NCBI RefSeq assembly: GCF_001458595.1
Contig: NZ_LN890328.1
Coordinates: 663,737 to 727,736, forward strand
Direction of reading: 5' to 3'
Length of the DNA stretch: 64,000 nucleotides
Source: Clostridium neonatale
Lineage (GTDB): Bacteria; Bacillota; Clostridia; Clostridiales; Clostridiaceae
In this document: positions 8,383 through 17,568 of the stretch, piece after piece
How the letters are laid out: the number at the start of each line of letters is the position of its first letter
Position numbering within the stretch: the stretch's first letter is position 1
Translations under genes and position numbers: made by a program
Notes under the pieces: generated by a model
Told to the model about the DNA's origin: nothing
Seen by the model: only the letters and a program-made list of their open reading frames with translations
The model's database searches: none

Positions 8383-8895
8383 ATTAGTAAAGATTATTCT
8401 ATTAATGACCAAATTAGAGAAAGAGAACTAAGAGTAATTGGAAGCGATGGAGAACAATTAGGTGTTATTTCATCAGCAGAAGCAAGAAGAATTGCTGAAG
8501 AAAAAGATTTAGACTTAGTAATGATTTCTCCTAATGCAAAACCACCAGTTTGTAAGATTATGGACTTTGGTAAATACGTATATGAGCAATCAAAAAAAGA
8601 AAAAGAAGCTAAGAAAAAGCAAAAAGTAGTAAATATTAAAGAAATTAGAGTAAGTCTTAATATTGAGGAACATGATATTGACATAAAAGCAAAAAATGCA
8701 AGAAAGTTCCTATTAGATGGAGATAAAGTTAAAATTACTGTTAGATTTAGAGGAAGAGAAATGGAATTAGGTCACATGGGTGAAAAAATTCTTGAAACTT
8801 TTATATCTAAATTAGAAGATGTCTGCCTAGTAGAGAAAAGACCAAAAAGAGAGGGCAGAAACATGACATTAGTTTTAGGGCCTAAAAAGGCATAA
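8383..8895 (+). CDS. infC: Translation initiation factor IF-3 (ATT start)
   Basis: IF-3 binds the 30S subunit, blocks early 50S joining and checks the start codon and initiator tRNA. The 170-residue product has the usual N domain ([21 protein letters not shown]), a lysine-rich linker and a C domain ending LVLGPKKA. The start is ATT 8383: GGAGGTG lies at 8370-8376, the reading frame agrees, and the length then matches the family. The upstream in-frame codons from 8314 run through the terminator and are unlikely to be translated. Non-AUG starts allow IF-3 to repress its own synthesis. First gene of infC-rpmI-rplT. Confidence 0.96.
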   Translation: MSKDYSINDQIRERELRVIGSDGEQLGVISSAEARRIAEEKDLDLVMISPNAKPPVCKIMDFGKYVYEQSKKEKEAKKKQKVVNIKEIRVSLNIEEHDIDIKAKNARKFLLDGDKVKITVRFRGREMELGHMGEKILETFISKLEDVCLVEKRPKREGRNMTLVLGPKKA

Positions 8896-8916
8896 CTTGA
8901 GAGGAGGATTTTAATC

Positions 8917-9114
8917 ATGCCAAAAATGAAAAGCCATAGAGGTGCAGCAAAAAGATTCAAAAAGACAGGTACAGGAAAGCTTAAGAGAGCTAAAGCATTC
9001 AAGAGCCACATCTTAACAAAGAAGAGCTCAAAGACTAAGAGAAATCTTAGAAAAACTGGATATGTTTCAAAATCAGAAGCTAAAGTAATTAAGAAATTAT
9101 TACCATACCTATAA
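8917..9114 (+). CDS. rpmI: 50S ribosomal protein L35
   Basis: A 65-residue, very basic protein beginning [15 protein letters not shown], the diagnostic L35 start, with the usual full length. It is a structural protein of the large ribosomal subunit. It lies 21 bases after infC with GAGAGGAGG upstream of the ATG, so it is translated from the same transcript and shares control by the L20-type leader. Confidence 0.98.
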   Translation: MPKMKSHRGAAKRFKKTGTGKLKRAKAFKSHILTKKSSKTKRNLRKTGYVSKSEAKVIKKLLPYL

Positions 9115-9142
9115 GATAGAGTTGGTACAGGAGGTTTAAGTA

Positions 9143-9502
9143 ATGGCAAGAGTAAAGAGAGCAAAGAACGCTCGTAAAAATCATAAAAAAGTTTTAAAAC
9201 TTGCAAAAGGATATTACGGTGGAAAAAGTAAGTTATATAAAACTGCTAATGAATCAGTAATAAGAGCATTAAGAAATGCATACGTTGGAAGAAAGAACAA
9301 GAAGAGAGATTACAGATCATTATGGATCGCTAGAATCAATGCAGCAGCTAGAATGAACGATATGTCTTATTCTAAGTTCATGAACGGATTAAAAGTTGCT
9401 GAAGTTAACATCAACAGAAAAATGTTATCTGAAATAGCTATCAATGATCCTAAAGCATTTGCTGAATTAGTAGCAGTAGCTAAAAAAGCTTTAAATGCTT
9501 AA
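9143..9502 (+). CDS. rplT: 50S ribosomal protein L20
   Basis: A 119-residue basic protein with the L20 signatures [25 protein letters not shown] and [17 protein letters not shown]20 binds 23S rRNA early in 50S assembly and, in Bacillota, also represses infC-rpmI-rplT through the leader RNA. Here that leader is visible at 8237-8350. It is the last gene of the operon, followed at once by a terminator. Confidence 0.98.
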   Translation: MARVKRAKNARKNHKKVLKLAKGYYGGKSKLYKTANESVIRALRNAYVGRKNKKRDYRSLWIARINAAARMNDMSYSKFMNGLKVAEVNINRKMLSEIAINDPKAFAELVAVAKKALNA

Positions 9503-9504
9503 TT

Positions 9505-9534
9505 AAAATGCGGCTTTAAGTCGCATTTTCTTTA
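9505..9534 (+). terminator. Terminator after rplT
   Basis: AAAATGCG (9505-9512) pairs with CGCATTTT (9522-9529), extended inside by a G-U and two further pairs, followed by CTTTAT. It lies directly after the rplT stop codon. Confidence 0.85.
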
Positions 9535-9643
9535 TATATATTTAAAATAATATATAATATAAGTAAGTTTATTTAGGTATAATAGTAATAGAACTATTAT
9601 ATCTATTTTTATTAGTATTTATTAACCTAGAGGTGATTTACAT

Positions 9644-10987
9644 ATGGAAAAGAATATAAAGAAATTCAAGCTACATCCAGTTCAGATATTGTCTTTAGGC
9701 TTTGCGATAGTAATATTAATTGGTGCAATTTTATTGAGTTTACCAATATCATCAGTAGATAACAATTATACAAACTTTTTAGATGCTTTATTTACATCAA
9801 CATCTGCAGTTTGCGTTACTGGGCTTATAACAATAGATACTGGTACGTATTGGAATGCTTTTGGGCAGTGTGTTATTTTGATGTTAATTGAAATTGGTGG
9901 ACTTGGATTTATGTCATTAACCACCTTTATAGCTGTTCTTTTAGGTAAAAAAATAACTCTTAGAGACAGACTGATAATGCAGGAAGCTATGAATACCTTT
10001 AAGATAGAAGGATTAATAAAAATGTTACAATACGTTCTTGGATTTACAATAATAATACAGCTTGCTGGAGCAGTTCTGTTATCGACTCAATTCATACCTC
10101 AATTGGGATTAAGCAAGGGGATTTTTTTCAGTATTTTTCATTCAGTTTCTGCTTTTTGTAATGCTGGATTTGATTTAAATGGAAATTTTAGCAGTTTAAC
10201 AGGATATGCAAATAATTCTATTATTTTGTTAATACTTAGTTTTCTAATAATAATAGGTGGTTTGGGTTTTACAGTGATAATAGAATTGTACAATTTTAAA
10301 AAGAAAAAGAAATTATCAATAAATTCCAAAATAGTTTTATTAGTAACTGGAACTTTAATTATCATTGGAACAATATTAATGTTATGTTTTGAATATAAAA
10401 ATCCAGAAACATTAGGAGTGATGAATGCAAAAGACAAGTTGCTTAATGCATATTTTGCAGCAGTTACTCCAAGAACAGCTGGGTTTAATAGTATATCTAC
10501 AGATGGCATGAGTATAGCGGGTAAATTTATTACAATAATACTTATGTTTATTGGTGGATCGCCAGGATCAACTGCTGGAGGTCTTAAAACAACAACTGTT
10601 GGAATTTTAGTTCTTACAGTAATATGTGTACTAAAAGGAAGAGAAGAAACGGAAGCATTTGGAAGAAGATTTTCAAAAGAAACAGTTTATAAATCATTTA
10701 CAATAGTAGCTGTTGGTGTTATGTGGGTTGTTATTGTTACTTTGATGTTAACTATACTAGAGCCTCAACATTCATTTATTAATTTGTTTTATGAAGCAGC
10801 ATCAGCATTTGGAACAGCTGGACTTAGTACTGGTGTAACTCAAAGTATAGGAGGATTAAGTAAAATTTTATTAATAATGAGCATGTATATTGGAAGAGTT
10901 GGCCCTTTGACAGTTTTATTTGCTATTATTAATAGAAATAAGAAAAAAGGATATAAATATCCGGAAGGAAAAATACTAATTGGATAG
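9644..10987 (+). CDS. trkH: TrkH/KtrB-type potassium transporter membrane subunit
   Basis: A 447-residue polytopic membrane protein of the TrkH/KtrB superfamily. Its four pore-loop motifs appear in order: SAVCVTGL, SAFCNAGFDL, PRTAGFNS and SAFGTAGLSTG. The GGSPGSTAGGLKTTT segment is the family's intramembrane loop. It moves K+ (with Na+ or H+ in some members) and needs a cytoplasmic RCK subunit, encoded by the next gene. AGAGGTGATTT precedes the ATG. The length (about 450) is closer to KtrB or short TrkH than to E. coli TrkH. Confidence 0.93.
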   Translation: MEKNIKKFKLHPVQILSLGFAIVILIGAILLSLPISSVDNNYTNFLDALFTSTSAVCVTGLITIDTGTYWNAFGQCVILMLIEIGGLGFMSLTTFIAVLLGKKITLRDRLIMQEAMNTFKIEGLIKMLQYVLGFTIIIQLAGAVLLSTQFIPQLGLSKGIFFSIFHSVSAFCNAGFDLNGNFSSLTGYANNSIILLILSFLIIIGGLGFTVIIELYNFKKKKKLSINSKIVLLVTGTLIIIGTILMLCFEYKNPETLGVMNAKDKLLNAYFAAVTPRTAGFNSISTDGMSIAGKFITIILMFIGGSPGSTAGGLKTTTVGILVLTVICVLKGREETEAFGRRFSKETVYKSFTIVAVGVMWVVIVTLMLTILEPQHSFINLFYEAASAFGTAGLSTGVTQSIGGLSKILLIMSMYIGRVGPLTVLFAIINRNKKKGYKYPEGKILIG

Positions 10988-11000
10988 GGGAATGATTAAA

Positions 11001-11672
11001 ATGTCAAAAAAGCAATTTCTTATTATAGGATTAGGTAGATTTGGATCCTCTATAGCAAAAACAATATATGAACTAGGCCATGATGTGCTGGCAATTGATA
11101 AAGATGAGGAAAAAGTACAAGAAATTTCAGATTATGTAACTCATGCAGTGCAAATGGATTCAACGGATGAAAGCATACTGAAAACTTTAGGTGTAACAAA
11201 CTTTGATGTGGCAGTAGTTACTATAGGATCTAACTTACAAGATAGTGTAATGGCTACTCTTATTTTAAAGGAATTAGGAGTAAAATATATAATAGCAAAA
11301 GCTAATAATGAACTACATGCAAAAGTATTAACGAAAATAGGGGCGGATAAGGTTGTTCTTCCTGAAAGAGATATGGGTACAAGAGTTGCTCACAATCTTG
11401 TTTCTTCAAATATATTGGATTATATAGAATTATCCGAGGAATACAGCATATTAGAGATAGAAGCAATTAAAGAATGGTTTAATAAGTCACTAAAAGAGAT
11501 TGAAATTAGAAAAAAACATGGGATAAATGTTGTTGCTATAAAAAGAGGAGAAAAGGTTAATATATCACCTTCAGCAGAAGATATTATAAAAGAAAATGAT
11601 GTTTTAGTTGCTCTTGGAAGTGCTAAAGATCTTAATAAATTTGAAAGTATGATTTCAAGAAAAAATAAGTAG
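11001..11672 (+). CDS. trkA: TrkA/KtrA-type potassium channel gating subunit
   Basis: A 223-residue RCK protein. The N-terminal Rossmann domain begins FLIIGLGRFGSSIAKTI, with the acidic end of the second strand at AIDKDEEKV, and binds nucleotide (NAD or ATP/ADP). A TrkA-C domain follows from about residue 140. It assembles as a cytoplasmic ring that gates the TrkH/KtrB pore. ATG 11001 is chosen because GGGG ends ten bases upstream; earlier in-frame codons overlap the end of trkH. The 13-base gap shows co-transcription with the transporter. Confidence 0.93.
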   Translation: MSKKQFLIIGLGRFGSSIAKTIYELGHDVLAIDKDEEKVQEISDYVTHAVQMDSTDESILKTLGVTNFDVAVVTIGSNLQDSVMATLILKELGVKYIIAKANNELHAKVLTKIGADKVVLPERDMGTRVAHNLVSSNILDYIELSEEYSILEIEAIKEWFNKSLKEIEIRKKHGINVVAIKRGEKVNISPSAEDIIKENDVLVALGSAKDLNKFESMISRKNK

Positions 11673-11682
11673 AGGTGTAAAT

Positions 11683-12471
11683 TTGATTTTTATAGAAAGT
11701 AAAGAAAATAATTTATTTAAAGAAACTAAGAAGCTTAAAGAAAGAAAACATAGAAATAGAAATAATAGATATATAATTGAGGGCTTTAGATTGATAGAAG
11801 AAGCATTTAAAGCTGATTTGCCTATTGAATATTTAATTATAACTAAAGAAGAAAATGAAAAAATGAGTACATATATTGAAAAATATTTAAAGGATGATAT
11901 AAAGATTTATTTGATGAGCGATAGTTTGTTTAAAGAATTAATTTCAACAGAGCAACCTCAAGGTATACTTGCTGTAGCTAATATGCAAAATAATTATTTA
12001 AAAGAAAATGGAAGCTTCTATTTATTATGTGATAAAGTTCAGGATCCGGGGAATCTTGGTACAATAATTAGAACGGCACATGCTGCAGGTGTAGATGGAA
12101 TTATACTTACTAAAGGTACTGTTGACATATATAATGAGAAAACTATAAGATCAACAATGGGATCTTTATTTTATATACCAGTTGTTTATGATGATGAGAA
12201 TTTATCTTTAGTAAAAAAGCTAAAGGAAGAAAGTTTTAAAATACTAGTAACATCATTAGAGACGGATAAGGATTTTTATGAAGAAGATTTGAAAGGAAGA
12301 ATATTATTAACTGTTGGTAATGAAGGAAACGGAGTTAGTGATGAAATTTACGAAATTGCTGATACAAAGGTAAAAATACCTATGCCTGGTAATGCTGAAT
12401 CCTTAAATGTTGCAATAGCTACTTCAGTAATAATATATGAAAAAATTAGACAAGAAAGATGTAAAAATTAA
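11683..12471 (+). CDS. TrmH/SpoU-family RNA 2'-O-methyltransferase
   Basis: A 262-residue SPOUT enzyme. An N-terminal substrate-binding domain is followed by the knotted SAM domain with the three family motifs DPGNLGTIIRTAHAAG, LLTVGNEGNGVSDE and IPMPGNAESLNVAIATSVI. It probably methylates a ribose 2'-OH of rRNA. B. subtilis ysgA, its positional counterpart, also sits beside pheST. Translation starts at TTG 11683 after AGAGGTG. The gene follows trkA by ten bases, so it may be read on the potassium-transport transcript. Confidence 0.88.
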   Translation: MIFIESKENNLFKETKKLKERKHRNRNNRYIIEGFRLIEEAFKADLPIEYLIITKEENEKMSTYIEKYLKDDIKIYLMSDSLFKELISTEQPQGILAVANMQNNYLKENGSFYLLCDKVQDPGNLGTIIRTAHAAGVDGIILTKGTVDIYNEKTIRSTMGSLFYIPVVYDDENLSLVKKLKEESFKILVTSLETDKDFYEEDLKGRILLTVGNEGNGVSDEIYEIADTKVKIPMPGNAESLNVAIATSVIIYEKIRQERCKN

Positions 12472-12480
12472 AAAATAATA

Positions 12481-12509
12481 TTGATATTTTTTAATTTTAT
12501 TTGTATAAT
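12481..12509 (+). promoter_or_regulatory. Sigma-A promoter of the pheST transcript
   Basis: TTGATA (12481-12486) and TATAAT (12504-12509), with a 17-base spacer, lie directly upstream of the T-box leader. Confidence 0.8.
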
Positions 12510-12529
12510 GAATTATATTAATTGCATAT

Positions 12530-12775
12530 AAAAAACGTTGAATGAGAAAAGTAGATATTATGAAGTTTTAAGGGAGAGAAGGTCATAGACTGTAAGCCTT
12601 CTTAAATGAATTGATATTGAAGTTCACTCAGGAGTTCCAGTTGTGAAATTATAGTAGTGACTGGCGGCAAAAAAAGTCGTTAATTAAATTAAGTTGGGTT
12701 AATCTTGAGTAAGAGAACCAATTAGGGTGGTAACGCGATAATTCGTCCCTTTCTGTATGAAGGGGCGATTTTTTT
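12530..12775 (+). promoter_or_regulatory. T-box leader of pheST (phenylalanine)
   Basis: The leader carries the conserved T-box sequence AGGGTGGTAACGCG (12724-12737), the stem I elements AAAAGTA and AGGGAGAGAAGG, and a candidate specifier codon TTC (12623-12625) in the context GAAGTTCACT. TTC matches tRNA-Phe, and the variable base in TGGT would pair with its discriminator A. The terminator pairs 12744-12751 with 12760-12767 ahead of a seven-T tract. Uncharged tRNA-Phe would favour read-through into pheS. Confidence 0.92.
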
Positions 12776-12836
12776 ATGCAAATTTATAAATTATCAATTT
12801 TATATGAAATTGAACTTGTTTGAAAGGAGAAAAATA

Positions 12837-13856
12837 ATGAAAGAAAAACTTAAAGAATTACAAGAACTTGCATTAAAGAAAATTGAAGATGCTAAAAGCA
12901 GTAGCGATTTAGAAGAAATAAGAGTAAAGTTCTTAGGTAAAAAAGGAGAACTTACTACAATATTAAGAGGTATGGGTCAAGTGTCTCCAGAAGAAAGACC
13001 TATAGTTGGTAAATTGGTTAATGAAGCTAAAGCAGCAATAGAAACAAAACTTGAAGAAATAGTTAATTCTATTAAAGAAAAAGAAAAAGCTAATAAACTT
13101 GCTAATGAAACTATTGATATTTCACTTCCAGGAAAGAAAAAAGTTATAGGAAAAAGACATCCTCTTGATTTAACACTTCAAAAAATGGAAGAAATCTTTA
13201 TTTCAATGGGATTTACAATTGAAGAAGGTCCAGAAGTAGAGCTTGATCACTATAATTTTGAGGCTTTAAATATTCCAAAGAATCATCCAGCCAGAAGTGA
13301 ACAAGATACTTTCTATATTAATGACAATATAGTTTTAAGAACTCAAACTTCACCAATTCAAATTAGAACAATGGAAAAACAAACTCCACCAATAAAGATG
13401 ATATCTCCAGGAAAAGTTTATAGATCAGATGCAGTAGATGCTACTCACTCACCTATATTTTATCAAATGGAAGGCCTTGTAATTGATAAAGGTGTTACTT
13501 TTGCAGATTTAAAAGGGACTTTAGAGCTATTTGCGAAGAAGATGTTTGGAGATAAGGTTCAAACTAAATTTAGACCTCATCATTTCCCATTTACAGAACC
13601 ATCAGCTGAAATGGATGCAACTTGCTTTGTATGTGGCGGAGAAGGATGTAGAGTATGTAAAAACAGTGGTTGGATAGAGCTTTTAGGTTGTGGTATGGTT
13701 CATCCAAATGTTCTAAGAAATTGTGGGATTGATCCAGAAGTTTATAGTGGATTTGCTTTTGGATTTGGTGTAGATAGAATGGTTATGCTTAAGTATGGTA
13801 TAGATGATATAAGATTATTATATGAAAGTGATATGAGATTTTTAAATCAATTTTAG
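12837..13856 (+). CDS. pheS: Phenylalanine-tRNA ligase alpha subunit
   Basis: A 339-residue class II synthetase alpha chain. The N-terminal coiled-coil region binds tRNA, and the catalytic core contains motif 2 ([24 protein letters not shown]) and motif 3 ([18 protein letters not shown]). A zinc-like cysteine cluster, [16 protein letters not shown], is present as in many Bacillota. With PheT it forms the alpha2-beta2 enzyme that charges tRNA-Phe. ATG 12837 is chosen because AAAGGAG lies just before it. It is controlled by the T-box leader upstream. Unusually, nearly 600 bases separate it from pheT. Confidence 0.97.
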   Translation: MKEKLKELQELALKKIEDAKSSSDLEEIRVKFLGKKGELTTILRGMGQVSPEERPIVGKLVNEAKAAIETKLEEIVNSIKEKEKANKLANETIDISLPGKKKVIGKRHPLDLTLQKMEEIFISMGFTIEEGPEVELDHYNFEALNIPKNHPARSEQDTFYINDNIVLRTQTSPIQIRTMEKQTPPIKMISPGKVYRSDAVDATHSPIFYQMEGLVIDKGVTFADLKGTLELFAKKMFGDKVQTKFRPHHFPFTEPSAEMDATCFVCGGEGCRVCKNSGWIELLGCGMVHPNVLRNCGIDPEVYSGFAFGFGVDRMVMLKYGIDDIRLLYESDMRFLNQF

Positions 13857-13979
13857 ATAATATTTTATTTTAGAGGAAATTTGAATTCTTGGGAAATCAT
13901 TAATAAAAGTGTGAAGTATAAATATTATAAAAAATTTTCTTTAATAGCTAAAGTTTTGCAATAAAAAATATATATTCCT
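13857..13979. other. Noncoding start of the pheS-pheT gap
   Basis: AT-rich sequence with no open frame, ribosome site or clear hairpin. A weak -35-like TTGCAA occurs at 13956-13961 with no good -10 at the right distance. Nothing else is recognisable. Confidence 0.4.
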
Positions 13980-14027
13980 AAGAATATAAGAATATAAGAA
14001 TATAAGAATATAAGAATATAAGAATAT
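13980..14027. repeat. Six tandem copies of an 8-bp repeat
   Basis: The unit AAGAATAT is repeated exactly six times without interruption between pheS and the structured element. Copy number in such short perfect arrays often changes by slipped-strand pairing. Each junction also creates the -10-like hexamer TATAAG. Confidence 0.97.
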
Positions 14028-14037
14028 GCTTATTTTA

Positions 14038-14270
14038 TGGGGGCAGAAGGGATTCTTTTAGTGGAAACACATACTCATATACGTTTAAATAGGAACGTAT
14101 CACATGGTTGTGATGCGGGCTTTACCACTAAGCCGTATCTAGCTAAGTGGTAAATGCCACCGATTCGCACCAAATACAAGATTTTGGATCTCTGCTTAAG
14201 GAAACATCTTCATCAGTAGATGAAGATGGGCCATACTGCTAGACTCGTACATCACCAAGCATTATATGCC
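14038..14270 (+). ncRNA. Structured RNA element of unknown class between pheS and pheT
   Basis: About 230 bases that are less AT-rich than the flanks and dense in perfect hairpins on the coding strand. They include GTG-GAAA-CAC (14061-14070), ATACGTT/AACGTAT (14079-14085 with 14094-14100), and CACA/TGTG (14101-14112). A 9-bp TTTACCACT/AGTGGTAAA stem (14121-14129 with 14146-14154) is extended by GGC/GCC. CCAAA/TTTGG (14170-14187) and a perfect 10-bp stem with loop AGTA (14205-14228) follow. GCAGA (14043-14047) can pair at long range with TCTGC (14191-14195), closing a multibranch fold. No family is recognised. It contains no plausible coding frame and no obvious terminator, so it may be an intercistronic element of the pheST mRNA or a processed RNA. 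Confidence 0.6.
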
Positions 14271-14448
14271 AAAGAGTAGATATTGTTAACTTGGGGAATT
14301 TTGTTATTTGATGTGCTTTGAGGTAAGTAATAAAATAAAAAAATGGAATTTTAATGAAGATTTCAAAAACTCAATGTACTTTGACTATAAATGCAAGTAT
14401 ATATGAAAATTAGTTATTTGTACATTGAAAAAAAAGGAGGATATAAAA

Positions 14449-16827
14449 ATGAAAGTACCATTTACTTGGTTACAAGATTACGTTGATATAAATGTAAGTC
14501 CTAAGGAGTTAGGAGATAAATTAACATTAACAGGTTCTCAGCTTGAAGAAGTAATAATTCAAGGAGATACTATTGATAAAGTAGTTACAGGAAAAATTAC
14601 AAAGATTGAAAAGCATCCAGATGCAGAAAAATTAAGTATCTGTCAAGTTAATATTGGAAGTGAAGAAATTCAAATAGTAACAGCTGCTACTAATATGAAA
14701 GAACAAGATGTTGTTCCAGTTGCACTTCATGGTTCAACGTTAGCAGACGGAACTAAAATAAAGAAGGGGAAGCTTAGAGGAGAAGTATCGAATGGTATGT
14801 TCTGCTCAGAAGAAGAACTTGGAATTGCTGGAGATGAGCCTGTACATGGATTGATGATATTACCACAAGATATTGCTCTTGGAGTTGATATTAAAGAAAT
14901 CTTGGGATTAAATAAAGCTATATTGGATTTTGATATAACTTCAAACAGACCAGACTGCTTAAGTATGGTTGGTATGGCAAGAGAAACTGCAGCCGCACTT
15001 AGAACTTCGTATAAAATGCCAAACTTGGACTATAAAGCTGAGTGTAGTATAAATATAAATGATGAATTAAAGGTAGAAATTAAAGATGATCTTTGCTACA
15101 GATATATGGCGAGAGGAGTAAAAAATGTTAAAATTGCTCCGTCACCAAGCTGGATGCAAGAAAGACTTCTTGAAGCTGGAGTAAGACCAATAAATAATAT
15201 TGTTGATATAACTAACTTTGTAATGCTTGAAATTGGTGAGCCGATGCATGCATTTGATAAAAGAGAGCTTACAAATAATAAGATAGTTGTTGAAAGAGCT
15301 AAAGAAGGTGAAAAGTTCACTACTCTAGATGAAGTTGAAAGAACCTTAGATAGTAGTGTTCTTTGTATAAAGGATAATAAGAGAACAATAGGATTAGCTG
15401 GAATAATGGGGGGATTAAACTCAGAAATCAAAGATGATACAACAGAAGTTGTATTTGAATGTGCAAACTTTGATGGAACTAATATAAGAGTCAATTCTAA
15501 AAAGCTAAACTTGAGAACAGAAGCTTCATCAAGATTTGAAAAGGAAATAGATCCAAATCTTGCACAATTAGCAATAGATAGAGCATGTGCTTTAGTATGT
15601 GAATTAGATGCTGGAGAAGTAATGGAAGGCACAATAGATGTATATAACAATAAAAAGGAAGCAGGAAAAGTTATTGTTAATTCTAAATGGGTTAATACGT
15701 TCCTTGGAACAGACATATCTGTAGAAGAAATGAAAAGATGCTTAGACAGCGTTGATTTATTTACAGAAATTGATGGTGATAATTTAGTAGTAACAGCTTC
15801 AACTTTTAGAGTTGATATTGAAATTAAAGAAGATATAGCTGAAGAAATAGCAAGGATTTATGGATATGATATCATACCAACTACAATATTTAAGATTTCA
15901 ACTGAAAGAGAACCACGATACAAAAAAGGTCTTTTAGATGAAAAAGTTGTATTATTTGCAACAGGTAGTGGCTTAAATCAAGCTATAAGTTATTCTTTTG
16001 TATCACCTAAGGTATTTGATAAAATAAATCTTCCAAAGGATAGTGAACTTAGAAATGTTGTTAAGATTAAAAATCCATTAGGTGAAGACTATAGCGTTAT
16101 GAGAACTACAACATTACCATCAATGATGGAATGCTTGGGAAGAAACTACTCAAGAAATAATTCATATGCAAGATTATTTGAAATGGGTAAAATATATATT
16201 CCAAGTGGTGAAGAAGATAAACTTCCAACTGAAAAGAATATTTTAACAATTGGTATGTATGGAGATTGTGATTATTTAGATCTTAAGGGTACTGTTGAAA
16301 ATATTACAGAAGGTCTTGGAGTGAAAAGTGCTAAGTATATTCGTGAAAGCGAAGATCCAAGTTATCATCCTGGCAAGACAGCAAAATTGGTTGTTAGAGG
16401 GAAGGAAATTGGAGTTTTAGGAGAAATTCATCCAGATGTTTCTGAAAATTATGGTGTTGATACTGAATGTTATGTGGCACAAATCAACTTAGATAATTTA
16501 TATGAAGCAGCAGATATGGATAGAAAGTATAAACCATTACCTAAATTCCCAGCTGTGACAAGAGATATTGCACTTCTTGTTGAAGACAGTGTATTAGTTC
16601 AAGAAATTGAAGACTGTATAAGAAAAGCTGGTGGCAATATAGTTGAAAAGGTAGAATTGTTTGATATTTATAAAGGAAAGCAAATTCCAGATGGTAAAAA
16701 GAGTATAGCATATGCAATTGCTTATAGAGATGAAAATAAAACATTGACTGATAAAGATGTTAATAAAGTTCACGAGAAAATATTGAGATCTTTAGAATAT
16801 AAATTAGGAGCAACACTTAGAGATTAA
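14449..16827 (+). CDS. pheT: Phenylalanine-tRNA ligase beta subunit
   Basis: A 792-residue beta chain of normal length. The order is a B1 domain with a tRNA-binding EMAP-like fold (about 40-150), the B3/B4 editing domain (about 210-400), the B5 DNA-binding-like domain, a catalytic-like core and a C-terminal anticodon-binding FDX-ACB domain ending [13 protein letters not shown]. It carries tRNA contacts and tyrosine editing for PheS. The ATG at 14449 has AGGAGG eight bases upstream; the earlier in-frame TTG 14425 lacks a good site. Expression presumably depends on the T-box before pheS unless the gap holds a promoter. Confidence 0.97.
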   Translation: MKVPFTWLQDYVDINVSPKELGDKLTLTGSQLEEVIIQGDTIDKVVTGKITKIEKHPDAEKLSICQVNIGSEEIQIVTAATNMKEQDVVPVALHGSTLADGTKIKKGKLRGEVSNGMFCSEEELGIAGDEPVHGLMILPQDIALGVDIKEILGLNKAILDFDITSNRPDCLSMVGMARETAAALRTSYKMPNLDYKAECSININDELKVEIKDDLCYRYMARGVKNVKIAPSPSWMQERLLEAGVRPINNIVDITNFVMLEIGEPMHAFDKRELTNNKIVVERAKEGEKFTTLDEVERTLDSSVLCIKDNKRTIGLAGIMGGLNSEIKDDTTEVVFECANFDGTNIRVNSKKLNLRTEASSRFEKEIDPNLAQLAIDRACALVCELDAGEVMEGTIDVYNNKKEAGKVIVNSKWVNTFLGTDISVEEMKRCLDSVDLFTEIDGDNLVVTASTFRVDIEIKEDIAEEIARIYGYDIIPTTIFKISTEREPRYKKGLLDEKVVLFATGSGLNQAISYSFVSPKVFDKINLPKDSELRNVVKIKNPLGEDYSVMRTTTLPSMMECLGRNYSRNNSYARLFEMGKIYIPSGEEDKLPTEKNILTIGMYGDCDYLDLKGTVENITEGLGVKSAKYIRESEDPSYHPGKTAKLVVRGKEIGVLGEIHPDVSENYGVDTECYVAQINLDNLYEAADMDRKYKPLPKFPAVTRDIALLVEDSVLVQEIEDCIRKAGGNIVEKVELFDIYKGKQIPDGKKSIAYAIAYRDENKTLTDKDVNKVHEKILRSLEYKLGATLRD

Positions 16828-16843
16828 TAATTAAGAAATTAAT

Positions 16844-16886
16844 AAAGCCGAAATAAATTATATCATGAATTTATTTCGGCTTTTTT
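16844..16886 (+). terminator. Terminator after pheT
   Basis: A 16-bp perfect stem, 16844-16859 with 16868-16883 (arms contain AAAGCCGAAATAAATT), with an 8-base loop and a T tract follows the pheT stop by 17 bases. Confidence 0.92.
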
Positions 16887-16956
16887 GGTGAAAATCCTAT
16901 AAATTTGTAATATAAATATTACTTAAAATGTGGAGATCTGCAATTTGGAAAGATTC

Positions 16957-17005
16957 AATTAAGATAAATTTATTTTTTATATTAAATTTATCTTAATTTT
17001 TTTAA
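16957..17005 (+). terminator. Second, AT-rich terminator-like hairpin before mraZ
   Basis: AATTAAGATAAATTTA (16957-16972) pairs perfectly with 16983-16998 around a 10-base T-rich loop, followed by T residues. It may add insulation between pheST and the division cluster. It contains almost no G or C. Confidence 0.6.
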
Positions 17006-17050
17006 AGTTTTAGAAGGAAAAATAGATTATATATAGAATATAACTTAAGA

Positions 17051-17116
17051 AAGTGGTTTAAAGTGGTGTAAAGTGGATAGAAATAGAGCAAATAACCATA
17101 TTAGTATTAAAAGTGG
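17051..17116 (+). promoter_or_regulatory. MraZ box array
   Basis: AAGTGG occurs at 17051, 17061 and 17071, exactly 10 bases apart, and again at 17111, four further turns in the same phase. MraZ proteins bind direct GTGG-type repeats with about 10-bp spacing upstream of their own gene. The fourth copy overlaps the ribosome site of mraZ. This strongly suggests autoregulation of the division and wall cluster. Confidence 0.85.
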
Positions 17117-17127
17117 AGCTGATAAAT

Positions 17128-17556
17128 ATGTTTTTTGGTGAATATCAACATGCATTAGATACTAAAAACAGAATAATTGTGCCAGCGAAGCTTAGAGAAG
17201 AACTTGGAAATAAGTTTGTTATTACCAAGGGACTAGATGGGTGTTTATATGTTTATCCACTGGCTGAATGGAAAATTCTAGAAGAGAAATTAAAAACTTT
17301 ACCTTTGACCAACAAAGATGCTAGAGCTTTTGTTAGATTCTTTTTTTCTGGCGCTTGTGAAATAGAGTTAGATAAGCAGTATAGAGGAGTAATTCCACAA
17401 AACTTAAAAGAATATGCAGGCATAGAAAAGGACATAGTAAGTATAGGAGTATTATCTAGAGTAGAAATTTGGAGCAAAGAAAAGTGGGATGAATATAATG
17501 AGTCAAATATAGATTTTGATTCTATTTCAGAGAAGATGAATGATTTAGGAATATAA
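17128..17556 (+). CDS. mraZ: Transcriptional regulator MraZ
   Basis: A 142-residue protein with two AbrB-like SpoVT halves, each carrying the DxxxR signature ([14 protein letters not shown] near residue 10 and [13 protein letters not shown] near residue 85). It forms ring-shaped oligomers that bind the repeats upstream and set expression of the dcw cluster. ATG 17128 gives the conserved [11 protein letters not shown] start; the GTG at 17113 lies inside the ribosome site. It is followed after 12 bases by rsmH, as in most bacteria. Confidence 0.96.
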   Translation: MFFGEYQHALDTKNRIIVPAKLREELGNKFVITKGLDGCLYVYPLAEWKILEEKLKTLPLTNKDARAFVRFFFSGACEIELDKQYRGVIPQNLKEYAGIEKDIVSIGVLSRVEIWSKEKWDEYNESNIDFDSISEKMNDLGI

Positions 17557-17568
17557 GGAGTTTTTATT

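Noticed and set aside
14038..14270. Structured gap as a raiA-motif RNA
   Set aside because: raiA RNAs usually lie between comFC and raiA; neither gene is here and I cannot match the consensus, so the class was left open.
15096..15716. 206-codon minus-strand open frame within pheT
   Set aside because: It is a by-product of codon use in the conserved pheT gene and shows no protein family features.
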